From positions 15,761,452 to 15,825,451 of the forward strand of contig NC_064775.1 of NCBI RefSeq assembly GCF_011397635.1: a stretch of 64,000 nt of DNA, given 5' to 3'. The notes beneath the pieces were generated by a model. The model did no database searches and had not been told where the DNA came from. It saw only the letters and a list, made by a program, of their open reading frames with translations. Source of the stretch: Epinephelus fuscoguttatus. Lineage: Eukaryota > Chordata > Actinopteri > Perciformes > Serranidae. How positions within the stretch are numbered: the stretch's first letter is position 1; each line of letters starts with the position of its first letter. Of the stretch, positions 11,000 to 24,600 are shown piece by piece. The position numbers were made by a program, and so were the translations under genes.

Positions 11000-12588
11000 T
11001 GTTAAAACTCTTCAGGACCTGCCTATAAAGATATGAATATTTTAAAACTTGTAACTTCTTTGAGAGAAGTTTTGCTCTCTTATAATAAACTCAAATACCT
11101 GTATCATTGAGCTACACTAGAAAATAAGTTTAAATTGATGAACATGCAACTTAATTTTTACTTGTTGCACCTTTTTTTTTTATAAACATTTCTGAAGCAT
11201 AGTTGGTATTTTGTCTGTAGAAAACACTTTTCTACTATTTTTGGGTAAAATTGTCATGTTCTTCAGTGTGTACCTTTTTAATGAATTTATTTTTATTTCC
11301 ATGTAGGAAACCTGCCCAAAGAAAGATTTACCTCCACAAAAAATGGCTTAATTGTGTGTGGGGGGGAAACCGTAAATGTGGGAAAGGTGTTCAGTTTTAT
11401 GCTTTCTTTCCTCGGCAATCTGTTTAAGAAATCTCATATAACATCTGTCTGTTACTTGAGACTGAACCAGCTGTGGGGAAAATGTCCAGTGCACATGTGG
11501 ATTTAGGGCCAGTTTTTAGGATCCAGGTTGGCAGCCTGGTTTCAGTCCGCCTTTTGGCGAACATGAAGTACTCAGCTGTCCTGACTGTGACCCGTATACC
11601 TTCCTGAGGTTCCATCTGCTGGTGTTTCACATTAAAAGCCTGAGGTTTTGTAGTGGAAAAGTGGTTTAACTGTTGCCCAACAGGAGCAGGCTGCATGTTT
11701 GAAGCCAGATGGTTGGCACTGTCAATGAGCTCAGAATGCCCATAAAGCTCTGAGGTCTGGACCTGCTCTGTCCTGTGGTTTTTTAGGTGGTTGGGCTGAG
11801 TCTGATCAAAGGTGGATTTGTGTCTGATCCCTGCTGTTTGCACCTTTTTGTCTAGGATATAGAGAAGTGACTTGAGAGGATATTTACAGCAGCACCTTTC
11901 CAAAACATACCTACTGCTGGGCTCGGCTGGTGTCTGCACACACCCTTACACACAAACTTACTCATGTTGTGATCACCTAATCCCTCTTTATCACTTCCTG
12001 CATCATCATCCGACCACTGTAATTTCTTTGCGGTTGGCTCTCAGGTATAGATTTTGAAATCTCGAGGTTGACACGGTCTAGACATCAAAGTGTGGCAGCT
12101 TGTTTTGCTGCTGGATGATTGTGGGTTTACTGCACAGGGTGTGCATGCTTCCCATTAACATGTAAAACCTCCAGTAGACCCCAGGTGATGTTTCATGAAG
12201 CAGCAGCTGCTGTTGTTGATGCTTACACGTTGTATTACCATGACAACTCATGTCCCAAAGCTGCTGCAAAAAGTGTGTATTTCCTTCCCTTGTAAGCAAA
12301 GAGTAATCTCTTCTGATGCTGAGACGATGCTGTCATTGCTCATGTCATCCTCTGGCTTCATGTTTCCCATTACAGCACACAGTGTGTCAGTAAGATGCAG
12401 CTACGACTGTGCTGACCGACAGCAGCTCAACAAGTCACAACACTGGACAGCTGACGAGGTACATCTGCATCGCAGTTTCTCCACTCACACTTGTTTCATC
12501 TCTGATAGCTTTATTTTTATGTAACCACAAGCTAGTTGTGGGGTCAGGTTGTGGTTGAGGCTGTTTGAGCGCTCTGACAGTGTTTGTG
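11000..12588. other. Presumed first intron of the three-Ig CD200-like gene, nothing recognised
   Basis: No exon, RNA gene or repeat family was recognised with confidence in this stretch. A 171-codon open frame on the - strand (11424-11939) has no recognisable motif or family likeness and is treated as chance. Confidence 0.3.
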
Positions 12589-12633
12589 TTTGCAGCTGCA
12601 GCGTGTGAGTTGGTAACTCAGTCTCAGTGTGCC

Positions 12634-15600
12634 ATGGGTGGACCTGCCCTGCCCCTGTGTCTGCTGCTCTGGATAGTAGGAGCGGATGTTTCCAGGACGC
12701 AAGGTATGATCTGGATTAGATTAGCGAATAATCTGACTTTAGTGGGTTCAGTTTCTCTGCTGTTAATAATTATTTTGGCAGCGGTGGGAAGTAAGTACAT
12801 TTACTTAAAGGTCCACTGTGTAGGATTTAGAGGCAGATATTGGCTGAAATAGAATATAATATAGGTTTTCTTTAATGTATGATCACCTGAAAATAAGAAT
12901 CGTGTCAGCCACCAACATTAGCAGCCCCTCCGCAACTAGCAGCATAAAAAAAAAAACAGATTTTTTTTTTAACATGAAACTGCTTTGCTCAGTGTTTTTA
13001 CGGGTTTAAATCACCTGGTGTGTTTGTTTTGGAGAGGAAGAGACCTCTGCGGATGATTCGGCTCTTGCAAAAAACCTCCTGAACAATGAACACTGAAGGA
13101 ATTCTAACCGGAAGAAGTTTCAGCTGGTTGCAATCCGTATTTCTTACCACTAGATGCCACTAAATCTCCCTAAATCTCACACGCTGTTCCTTTAAGAATG
13201 GATCTTAATAATACTTTCCGCTACTTAAAATTTCAACTACATTACCTTTTCGAAAGAAATATTGTATTTTTTACCCACTGTGTTTATCAGGCAGGGACCT
13301 GAAAGATTTACTTCAAAAGACATATCAGTGTATTGTTACAGATAGAGCCAGTGGTTTCCAGCTATTTCTGGCTTGTGAGTTCTTACAAAAAAGCAGCGTC
13401 TAGTTGGGGCTCCTTGTAATGGAGTTTCTTATGTTGTTGAATGTGGCACTTTTACTTATTTCTGGTCTGAAATCTGGTCTCTGAACTCAGGTCAGGTCAT
13501 AGCTCCGGCCAGTCTCAATGCAGAGGTGGGTCGTTCCCTGCTGCTCGGCTGCAACATCACCATGGAAGCAGGCAACACAGTCCGGCAAGTGCGCTGGCTC
13601 AACAGGCACAAGAAGGTTGTCCTGGCGTACAAGCAAAGCCAGCCAATCCGCATCAGCCATCAAGGACCCAACGTGGAGCTCACCGCCTCCAACAACGATG
13701 CCAGCTACATCACCATCAAGAGGGTGCAGCCTGATGACGAGGGCTGCTACCTTTGCATCTTTGATGTTTACCCCACAGGCTCGCTGGAAGGCAGGACGTG
13801 CATCAGCGTCACTGGTCAGTCTGGAATTTTGGATAAGCAGTTTTCAGTGCTGCAGCTCACATTTGAATCTTTGTTCTTATTTGCCGCAGAGACAATTTAG
13901 GGTCACAGAGGGTGTTTGTTTTACTTGCTAGACCCCTGATGAGACAGGAAGTAGTAGGCTACAGTCTGAACCTGCAGACCACCCAGCCAGCCTTCCTGTT
14001 GTTTCTATTAAATGTGCATACACACATCCTCTTTTTATCCCAGCTCCTGCACACTACAGCATTCCTCATTTTGACGCCAGCAGAAATAAATCCACACACA
14101 GCCAACACACAATCACCTCTGTTGACTTGGTATTAATATCATGAGCATCTCTTTCGTTACAGGTAAAGTGCGCCTGGAGGGCAACAAGACAGCCGTGAGC
14201 GGGAAGCCGGCCACCCTGTCCTGCTGGTACAGCCTCCCCGAGAAGGTCAAACAGGTGCTGTGGAGGAAGACGGCTGAGCAGGGTGACACCACCAAGGTGG
14301 CCGCCTTCGCCAAGGGCGGCCACCAGTCCATAGAGGAGCAGTACAAAGGTCGGGTGACCTTGAGCCAAACGCTGGGCGACACTCAGCTGACCATTCAGGC
14401 GGTCAGGACGGAGGACGAGGCCTGCTACACCTGCGAGTTTCACACGTACCCAGATGGCACCAGAAGTGACATCGCCTGCCTCTCTGTTTATGGTGAGTGA
14501 CTGTGTACTCTTTCCTCATTGTTAATCACACCGCATATGAGCCAGAATTTCAAGTGTGAATGTTTGTAGATTAGGATGCTTTATTTAGATCCTTTAATTA
14601 GTCTTTGACATGTTTAAGTGATGAAGTGCCCCTTTCGCCTTGCCAGGTGATGCAATCACAAACGAATGGTCATGTTTGATGAAGCTGTTTTGGAACCTAT
14701 GACTGATGTTAGGTATTTCCAGGCATTGTTCTAAACCAGTCTTATGAAGATAGACCAATGTTGAGACGTTTCCGTTCATTCCACTCCTCCTTACTGTCAT
14801 TTACTGAAAAAAATGGTGTGACTAGGGTGTTAATATCAGACGAACTCCAAGCTTTGAGCTTCCCAGATGTGTTCATCAAACTGATGGTACTATCCAGGGT
14901 TAATGGTGCATGATCCAGCATCTAAAAACGTGACATATTGCCAAAGATATACAGGTTTATGATTTAAAGGAATACTTCACCCCCCCCAATGATGTTTTGT
15001 ATATCAATTACTCACCCCATGTTAGGCTGAATTTGTGAAGAACACTTTGTTTTTCTTGCATGCCTCTGGTAAAAGAAGAATCCAAAACCAGAAAAAATCT
15101 TGATGAATTAAAGTCGTAGGGGTCCACGCATAACAGCTGCAAAACTACATCAAACATCCGTTTACGTACTCTCACACAACTCGTGCAGTATAATCCGAGT
15201 CTCATTTGTCAAGTCATTCAAAACAAATGCATTTTGGCTAAAACGTTACTCTTTAAAACCAAACTGAAAATGAAATGTATCCATGCTCTCTTCAAAGCCA
15301 GACTCCATTGACAAGAACAGTAATTTTACCTCGCTGAAGATGGGAGCTGCTGGTCTACCACCGCCTCGATCAGTTAGTTTGTTACTGTGGGACTTTACTG
15401 AATTAGAACTAACCCTTTTGAAACACCCAAGTAAAATAAGACAAAAAACTAACTGGTTGAGGCAGAAGCAGATCAGAAGCTCCTGTGTTCAGTGAGGTAA
15501 AATTAGTTGTTTTTTCAAAGGAGTCTGGCTTTGAAGAGAGCATGGATAAGTTTCACAGTCAGTGTAGTTCTCCGTCGGAAATGGGTGTCTGTTTGGGAAG

Positions 15601-18600
15601 TACTGAGCATACAACTGGATAAATGAGACTTGGATTATTAATTGTTTGGTCGATTTTTATTTGTGTCATGCACACTTACATGTGCCCCACCCTCATGGGT
15701 TTACAAGACACCATTACAATGACATAGCAGTAACAATCAAAAGTTTAACTATTCAGTCCAGAAACAGAATAATCTGCCTTCTATCCCAGGACAGGAGAAA
15801 CTCAAATAACCCCAAATAAAGTCCTTTAACAGGGAAAAATGGAAGAATCCTCAGGAAGAGCAACTGAGGAGGGATCCCAAGTGTTACGTACAGTACTGCA
15901 CCACAGCATTTATAGCCAAAGCTAGTTTCCAATGGCTGTCCTCTATTGGCCTTTATACAGATACACAAAAGTCAGTAAGAAAATGCACCAAAAAGCAATA
16001 TTAAATTGTGTTAGACTAATACATTTGTATTTTTATTTTTAGGGAGCATCAAAGCAGTAGAGTTCAGGCTGAATAAACTGGACAGCATTGGGATTATTTT
16101 TCAAGTGATCTTGACTTGGAGATATACTGTAGGCTGAGAGGAAGTGAGTGCTACTGTGTGTGTGTCTGTGTGTGTCAGACATAGCTCAGGAAAGGGAAGC
16201 GCCGTGTATAAACAGACCCTGAGGTGAGAGTTTCTAGTGGGTCATTAAAATACGTGTCCCTCGCCAACACTCCCTTTCCCCTCTCAAGGCGGCTACTGTG
16301 CCAGAGAGGTGTAAACCACAAAGAGCGTAACCTTTCTTCGACTTTTAGAAGTCGTAAGCAAATGTTCCAGGACTGTGAGTGGCTGCTGATCCTCCTCCAT
16401 GTGTGTGTGTTTTTGGAGTGATAGTGTTTGCAGAGGGAGGGGTGTCACTGAGGGGAGAGGGGTGATTAATTTGGGAGAAAGCCCAGGGGGATGAGTGGCT
16501 CACTGTTTCCCCAGACACAAGGCCTCAGTGTGTGTCCTTCTCCCTGCTCTGCTAAACAAGCTTTGTCTCAACTGACAGGAGATCCAGACACAACCACACA
16601 GAGTTAGTAAAAGCTGCTCTGCCTCTGTTCCCTGGCGGCCCATCGGAGGACAACTTGTGTCATTGTGTCCGCGGGGGAAAGAGATTGACAGGCGATGTGC
16701 TCTGTCTCTCCATCTCCATTATAAAGGCAGAGGAACAGAACTCTGCTTTCTGTCGTCTGTGATTGGCAGCTTCAGACAGAATACAGAACGGCTGCCACAG
16801 TGTCACAAAGAAAAACAATGTTTGCTCAATTTACTGAAGAAAAAAGTAAATCATATTTACAAGCAGCCACTAAACACAATCTTTCTCTCCCCAGTTTTAC
16901 CCAAACCAGAGGTGAGCCATGTGACCTCGTCCTCAGGAGTCACTGAGGCAAACTGCACCGCCCAGTCCCGACCTGCAGCAGAGATCATGTGGAACATTGG
17001 CGGGGAGAACCGAACACTCGGACCGCCCATTTCAACCTCTTACGAGCAGGGTGATGGCACAACCGTAGTGACAAGTACGCTGGTATTCCAATCGGGGCTG
17101 CTCAGTGACCTGTCTGTCAAGTGCATTGTGCACCACCCGGGTCTGGAGAAACCTCTGACACTGTCCCTCAACAAAAACGGTGAGGAGATTAGTCCTTGAT
17201 CCTGTTTCAGTGGGGTGTTTTTTTTATTGGATTAAATGTTGTCAGGTTTTCGTGATTGACCAATTAACCTACACTGGTACATCTCACGTCTTATTATAGT
17301 ACTGCAGTTAGAAATCTAATCCACCTCACTGATCAACAACCTTATCTTAAAGGCCCTGCACACAAGTGTTTTCACATTTTCCCGGTAGTTGAACCTTGAC
17401 CTTGAAGTTTAAATGGAGGTGTGCTGGAAATGAATGTGAGAAATAAGAACAGTTTTTACACCCCTGCACCAGTGAGGTTGTCCATCAGTCCGTCCATCTG
17501 TCCGTCCCATTCTCATGAACACGATATCTCAAGAATGCCTTCAGGGAATTTTTTCAAATTTGGCACAAACCTCCACTTGAACTCAGTGATAAACTGATTC
17601 AAATTTGGTGGTGAAAAGCCAACGTCCTTGTGACCTTTGCATCCGTCTCATTCTCATGAAAGTGATATCTCCAGAAGGCCTTGAGGGAATTCCCTTAAAT
17701 TTGGCACGAATGTCAACTTGGACTCAACCATGAACTGATTACATTTCGGTGGTCAAAGGTCACTGTGACCTGGTCAGTCTTGTGAACACGATATCCCAGG
17801 AACGCCTTGAGGGAATTTCCTCAAATTTGGCATGAATGTCCACTTGGACTCAACAATGAACTGATTGGAATTTGGTAGACAAAGGTCACGGTCACTGTGA
17901 CCTTGCATCCATCTCATTCTCATGAAAACAATTTCTCCAAAAGGCCCTGAGGAAGTTTCCTCAAATTTGGCATGAACGTCCACTTTGACTTAACAATGAA
18001 CTGATTAGACTTTGGTGGTCAAAGGTCACTGTGACCTGGTCAGTCTCATTCTCGTGTAAACAATATCCCAAGATCGCCTTGAGGGAATTTACTTAAATTT
18101 GGCGCAAACATCCACTTGGACTCAACAACATACTGATTAGATTTTGGTGGTCAAAGGTCACTCATTCTCGTGAACACAATAACCCAAGAACACCTTGATG
18201 GATTTTCTTCGAATTTGGCACAAACCTCCACTTGGACTCTATGATTAAGTGATTGGATTTTGGTGTTCAAAGTTCAAGGTCACTGTGACCTTGCATCTTC
18301 ATACGTCTCATTTTCATGAAAGAAATTTCTCCAGAAAGCCTTGAGGGAGTGTCCTCAAATTTGGCACAAATGTCTCCTTGGACTCAACAATGACTTGATT
18401 AGGTGTTATTGGTCAAAGGTCCCTGTGACTTCACAAAACATGTTTTTGACCATAACTCAATAATTCGTACACTAATTATGACAAAATTTCACATAAATGT
18501 CTGCTAGGATGAAGTGATGACACTTTATATTCAAAAAGTCAAAGGTCAACTTCACGGTGACATCATAATGTATTGCGAAAACACTTTCTTGGCCGGTGTT

Positions 18601-21600
18601 CCATGCCATAGCTACTAAACACTAAATTGGTGACACCAGTCTTTGGTGTCCAACACATTGGTGATTGTCATGGTTATATATGATTCTGATTCTGGACAGA
18701 CATGGATGTAAACTGCAACTTCACTAGTTGGTGGTGGCAAATAACCATGAGGCAATATTTTTTAGACAGACTGTAAGGGAAATGTCACTCAGCATAGGTG
18801 CAATGGTGCTCTTTGTAGTACAACAACTTAAAATTGTTAATGGATGAAATTTAGACATAAAAACTTGACAAAGCAAGCGAAATTAAGTTTAACCACAAAA
18901 AAACCCCTGCAATTAACCAGGTGGACTTATAGTGGACTCATAGTGTTTTGTTCATGATATCTGAGCTCAGATTATGTGTTGCAGCAGCACGAGCAAAAGG
19001 CCAGAAGTAAAAGTACCTACCAATGCTGTCTCGAAACATTTCCAAACTGTGTAGAAACCAGTTATATTTGCCAACTTTTGGGTGCTGAGGTGCAGCAGAA
19101 AGAAGCCTTTTGTTTTCCACATGTGTGTATTCTCAGCTATTTTAGTCACGGGTAACTGTGGCTGCTTTGATGGGGTCCTGAATCCTGTAATGTTGCGGCG
19201 TATGAGAGGGATTATTTTGCTCATAAAGTCTTTATGCTCCGACCACGTCACCTAACATATTTAGTCCAGATGTCATAAAACATAAACAGTGTTTAAATGT
19301 AAGTATGTGTTACAGTGGGTCCGGCCATGGTCATCCTCCTTTCAGTGTGCGGTGTGGCAGCGGTCCTCCTCCTGTGTCTCTGTGTTTGTCTCTGCAAGTG
19401 CTTCATCTGCACTGACGGTGAGTCCCAGCTTCACTTCCCACAGCAGTTTACTCCTTTAAGCCACGTTCACTCATCCTAAATGACTTAACAAAATGTATTT
19501 CTGTTAACATTTGTTGAAACACAATTTGATTGAATCAATCTAAAACAGAAAACAGTGCTGGTGAAGCAACAGTCTGCAGCAGCTTTATGCACCAAGGTCA
19601 TGCGTGGTTTCCCAAAGGCATTTTCAGAAGTGCACAGGCTGGTTGCAAAAGACTAAATTACAGCATGTCATCAAAAATAATGCAACTGCTGTTATAAGAG
19701 TATGTGAAGGTGGATGTTTACTTTTAAGGCTGGTAGGAGTTCAGGAAAACGTGGGTGAGGAAAGTGAATGACAAGCACTTTGCGCAGTTCAGCAGCAGAC
19801 TGAGGTGTAACTATAAAAACAGGCTGAGAATTTTGAGATAATAGGTCTTTTCTACGGGCTTTTCTTTAGTGCAGGATCCCTGTCATGGAGGAAAGCCCTA
19901 AGCCGATATGCAGCACATTGTTTGTCCTGTGGCCTGCTGTACTGGCAAAGTTTTGAGAGCTCTTGTCATTGTAGTGATTATGGTGAAGTAGTCACATTTT
20001 TTCTGGTTACATAAACATCCTGACACACCAAAACAACCCCAGAGAACTTGAGCAAAGACTGACTGATTAAACACTTAAAAGTTGTACTTAAAGCTGCTGT
20101 AGGCTGTGTTTTTATATTAACAATCGATCACATGACTGGGGGAACATGAAAAGGGTTGCTCACAGTGACCCCACCGAGAATTATCACCCAGCTCTGCAGT
20201 TCCTCTGCAGTTCAGTTTAGCTCATTGCTTCAATTTTCCGGGCTGTGTTGGTTCATTCTCACTGCTCTCATCAGCATCATTGCCAGGTGCACCAGTGAAA
20301 AATCCTATCCTACCAAACAAGACAAATGTAACAACTATCTGGTAAACACAATGGTGCATTTAGAGCCAGATATTGCTCTCAGGAGTTGGTGGAGACCAAA
20401 ACAGAGCTAAAATAGGGTAAATATTGGACTTGTGTTCGTTGGGTGGATGAATGCTAATGTTGCTCCATATCTGCTGGATGTGTGAATAAGCAGCTGATAT
20501 GTTCTCATTGGCAATATGGCAAGTCAAGTTAATTTATATAGCATATTACATACAAGTATACATTAGAAAAAAAGCGAAAAGTAAAAACAGGCAAAGATCA
20601 TATGATAAAAATATATAGGATAAACACACATAAGAGGATAAGAAGGTATTACTATGAAAAGTGAATGATCAAATGTTATGGATGAACTCGTTGAAGGACA
20701 TTGGGATGTATTAATCATTGACAGTGTTTCGTTTTTTAAACTTATCAGGTCCTATTGATCCCAAATAGCTAGGAGAAATTAAAATGCATTGCAACATTGG
20801 AGGAAGTGAATATGGTGATGATGATGGTACAGGGTGGAACATTTCTCAGAAAAACACTCACAAGGTCAACTAACAGGGCTCAGCGTGACTTTCCACACAG
20901 AGGTGTCGTGCTTGGTCATGTGTGATCAACACTCCCTTGACTCCTGATAACACCTTTCCCACAATCCTCTCTCGGTGTCACGGACACAGTGCGGTGCCAG
21001 CGTAATGTGGCGTGTGGACCTCTGCCCATTTCCCCCTTATCATAAATTTTCTGCCCACCGAGGAGAGACAGGGAAAACCAAAATTATCGCAGCAGTGACT
21101 GAAGCTTTGGCTGACGTTGGCGCTTGTGTCGGCCAAACTAAAGTCGTAAAGGAAGAAAAACAAAAGTGGGAGCTGATGAGTCAAGGTCAGGACGATCCCA
21201 CAGCAACTCTCGATTTGGGTCTAATGTTGTTAGGTTTTTGTGTCACATGAGGCAACCAGAGTCATCCAATGATTATAGTTGATATTATTGACATAAAAAG
21301 TCACAGATTCTTCCAGAGCAATGCATTTCCTAAATAACAAAGATTAATAAGTTTCCTTTTCCTTCAGCTCCTCCTCGTCTTTGTTTTCTTGCGCGATAAG
21401 AAAGCAGAGGGCATGTACGCCCATTTTCATCCTGTCTGAAAGATGGAAACCAACTGACACATCGCTTTAATTCCCGCTTTCTTCGTCACCTCATTTTGTC
21501 GAGTTCCAAAACCAACATTCGCCCACATGGGTCGCACACAACAAAGACCTCAATCATGCAGTTGATTTAAGACTGTTTATCTTTCTCACATCTTTAGCTC

Positions 21601-24600
21601 ATGAGACATTCAGGGACAGTCTCCTAAACACTGTACTCGCATGTGATTGATGGTGTTGTGTTGCACCAGAAGCATCTGTGGAATATTTTAGATAGATTGC
21701 AGCTGGGTCGGTGCAAAAATAGATTTTTCTCAGGGAAGAAAAAGCTCCAGTTTGCTTGCGACGTTCCACATTACTTGAAAGTATTCCCTTATTTCCAACT
21801 CCCTGGATCCTGAGCAGAATAACAAGTGGTTGTGCTGATTGTTGCGAGTTAGCAGCCAGAAGAAAAGACCCTCATTCTCTGTCTAATCCCTTTGACTGTG
21901 GTGGGGGGAGACATTATGAGCCTGGAGGAGGGAGCAGTGACAAGGAGGAACAGTGCCCAAAGTTGAGAAGCTGCCCAGCTGATAACAACACTCGACTGTA
22001 CAGACGTGTACGTACTGTATTTCCCAGTCTTGGCTCGGCTGAGATGTGCCAGGAATACAGGCTTTTACTGTGATGTGATTCAGACTGCAGTTTAAGGGAC
22101 GAGAGCTGTGTCCATTTTTAGACCTGACCTCATTGATCTTGACATATTTTTAATGCTTTTTATTACATCACACACAACGACTGCTTCCAGAGACTATTCT
22201 GTGAATATTACTCACACACTGGACAACGACAGGCATTCACATCTCTGGTCTCACTGGGTATGAGTGATCCAGTGTGTTAACTTGAACATTTGCATCAAAT
22301 TTAACATTAATGCAGTGGCAGGTGATACACAATGAAATATGGTAGCTCCAGTTAAAGCATTGGTTCACTAAAGGTACAAAAACACCCACTTAACCCATGG
22401 GGTTTTTAGTCTTGCAGATAGTTTTGGTCTTTCATTGAAGAATTACATTCAGAATGTTCCAGAAACAGTCCTGGTTTGTGTGGATAATCCTGTTGAAGTG
22501 CTTTTTACCAAAGAATAGTCCTGATGGAAACGTCTTAAAGCCCTGAAAACTTGCTCTCCAATACTTCCAAAAAAATATTTTTCTAGAATGTTAAATATTC
22601 GTAATGAAATCAGCAAGTTCAAATTTTAGACCCAAAAAGTGTTCTTCATTCAAAAACTCAAACCCAACATCACCCGTTTTTCTTCCAGCTTCAAACCTGT
22701 AAGAGGAGCAGAGGAAAAAACATAAATATGAAAACTTCCCATATGAAATAACCAAAACTAGCTTTGGAATTTGGCAGATTTTTTTGCTTTCTTGTAGGAC
22801 ACATTGCTCAGAGGAAGCAGCTAACTGAAGGGAAACTTTGGTATTTTTCAACCCAGGACCCTGTTTTTCCATATTTTTGTGTCTTAAGTGATTAATAGCG
22901 CTGCAGCTGGCAGCCATGAAACAGGCTGCGGTGTAACCACATGCTGTATTTGGTGCCGTCTGTGTTAATGTCGAAAACTAAAATGAAAATTTTTCATCAT
23001 CTACCTTTTTTCCATACCGAAAAGGTGATGATGACGAGCTAAAAATAGATCCTGATAAATAAGCCTAAGACAAAATCCATGCTTTATTTTTGTTGACGAG
23101 ATGTGACGAAAATGTTTGTGGTGGACTATTGAACATTGAAAGACCGAATGGATTTGTGTAGTTTGTCAGTTGGAGTGGTGGCTGTTAGCAGTTAGCTCCG
23201 CTTGTTAGCTGCTGAATGGCAGCGGAGCAAGCAGCCACTGGCCACTGGACTTCACAGCTGATCCCCGTGGGACTCCACTCATTCCGGGCTGTCTCAGGAA
23301 GGTTTATGGGTTAGGTAGGAGGCTCAGTTATCTGTGAGTGTAGCTTTGCTCGAAGTTAACAGTCTGAACTCTTATGTCTGACAGGGATAAAAGTTTAGTT
23401 TTAATCACCAACTCTGTCAGACATGAGTTTAAACCTCCAGACTGTCATGTTGCAGATTAAGAATTCGAGCTTTAATTAAGTTATTTTTCTGCTTTTTAAC
23501 AGTTTGTAAGTGTTCAGAAATTATTTGTATATGTAGAAAAATGTGTCTGCATGAAATGTTTATACAACTGGTCACCTTGATTCTAATTTCTGATATATTA
23601 ATTAGCCTGACTGGGTTAGTTTGAAGAATAAAAAAATATATATACTGACTAAAAGTATTGACTAAAATGTCATTAATTTTCGTTGACTGAACATTTTGAT
23701 TTTTCGTTGACTCATACTATGAAGGATAAAAGTGACTAAAATGTGACTAAAACTAATAAGCATTTTCTTCTTAAGACTAAATCTAAAATCACTGTCAAAA
23801 TTAACATTGGTGTGCATACCATGTGACTGCTGGCGTACACTGGGCATGCATGTGCGAGTGTAAACAGGAGTTTCAAACTAGAATGGGGAATATATGCTTT
23901 TAAGTAATTTGGGTGAACTGATCATTTAAGCCACTGCTGGAGTATACTTGTTATAGACCAGAACACACCTGCAGCTCAGAGCAGTCTGCTTTCAGCGGAA
24001 TTTATCTCAGTATTTATTCCCCCTTTTTTGGGGGGGCAGAAATGTGAAAACCCTTGAGTGTCTAGCAGCTGCCTGAAACTAAAACTCTATGTTGACAAAT
24101 ATTTAAAGTGAGTCTGAGATGTTCAGCTGCAGAGAAACCCACTGTGGACAGCCCGAGAAGTTGTGATGTCTGCGGCTGAAGCTGAACCACGAGCCGGCCA
24201 CAAATAGGCTTTTGTGGTTCCTTCTGATTCAGTGGGCATAATTCAGTCTCTGCCTGCTTCAATCACAGCTGGGAAGTAAGGCCGAGGCCTGAGGTTCTTC
24301 CAGTAAAATGCTGCTGATCTATTTGTGTCTACGTTTCCATGTTTTCTTTGGTGTGGCCGGGCGGAGATGTACAGACTATAAGGTGCGGTGGTGGCGCAGC
24401 AACAAGGACAGGAAGTTAACCTCAGATAAGAGGCATTTATTCATGTTTTCAGTGGCACCTTTCAATCTGTAGCACCGCAGGAAGTACGGGGGGAGTGACC
24501 ACATCCGGTTGTGAGGGCAGAGCGGAGGGGAGCACTGATTGCTCCTCAGAGATTAGAGGTCGGAAAACATGATATCCAGAATGAAAACTGAGCCGCACAC

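Noticed and set aside
11424-11939. A 171-codon open frame on the - strand.
   Set aside because: No domain motif, no splice or promoter context, and no second copy; length alone is not enough.
17480-18620. Regularly spaced repeats resembling a CRISPR array.
   Set aside because: Units are about 130 bp, degenerate and without unique spacers, and the genome is that of a vertebrate.
21756-22073. A 105-codon + strand frame.
   Set aside because: Low-information composition, no motif, and it lies in a presumed intron.
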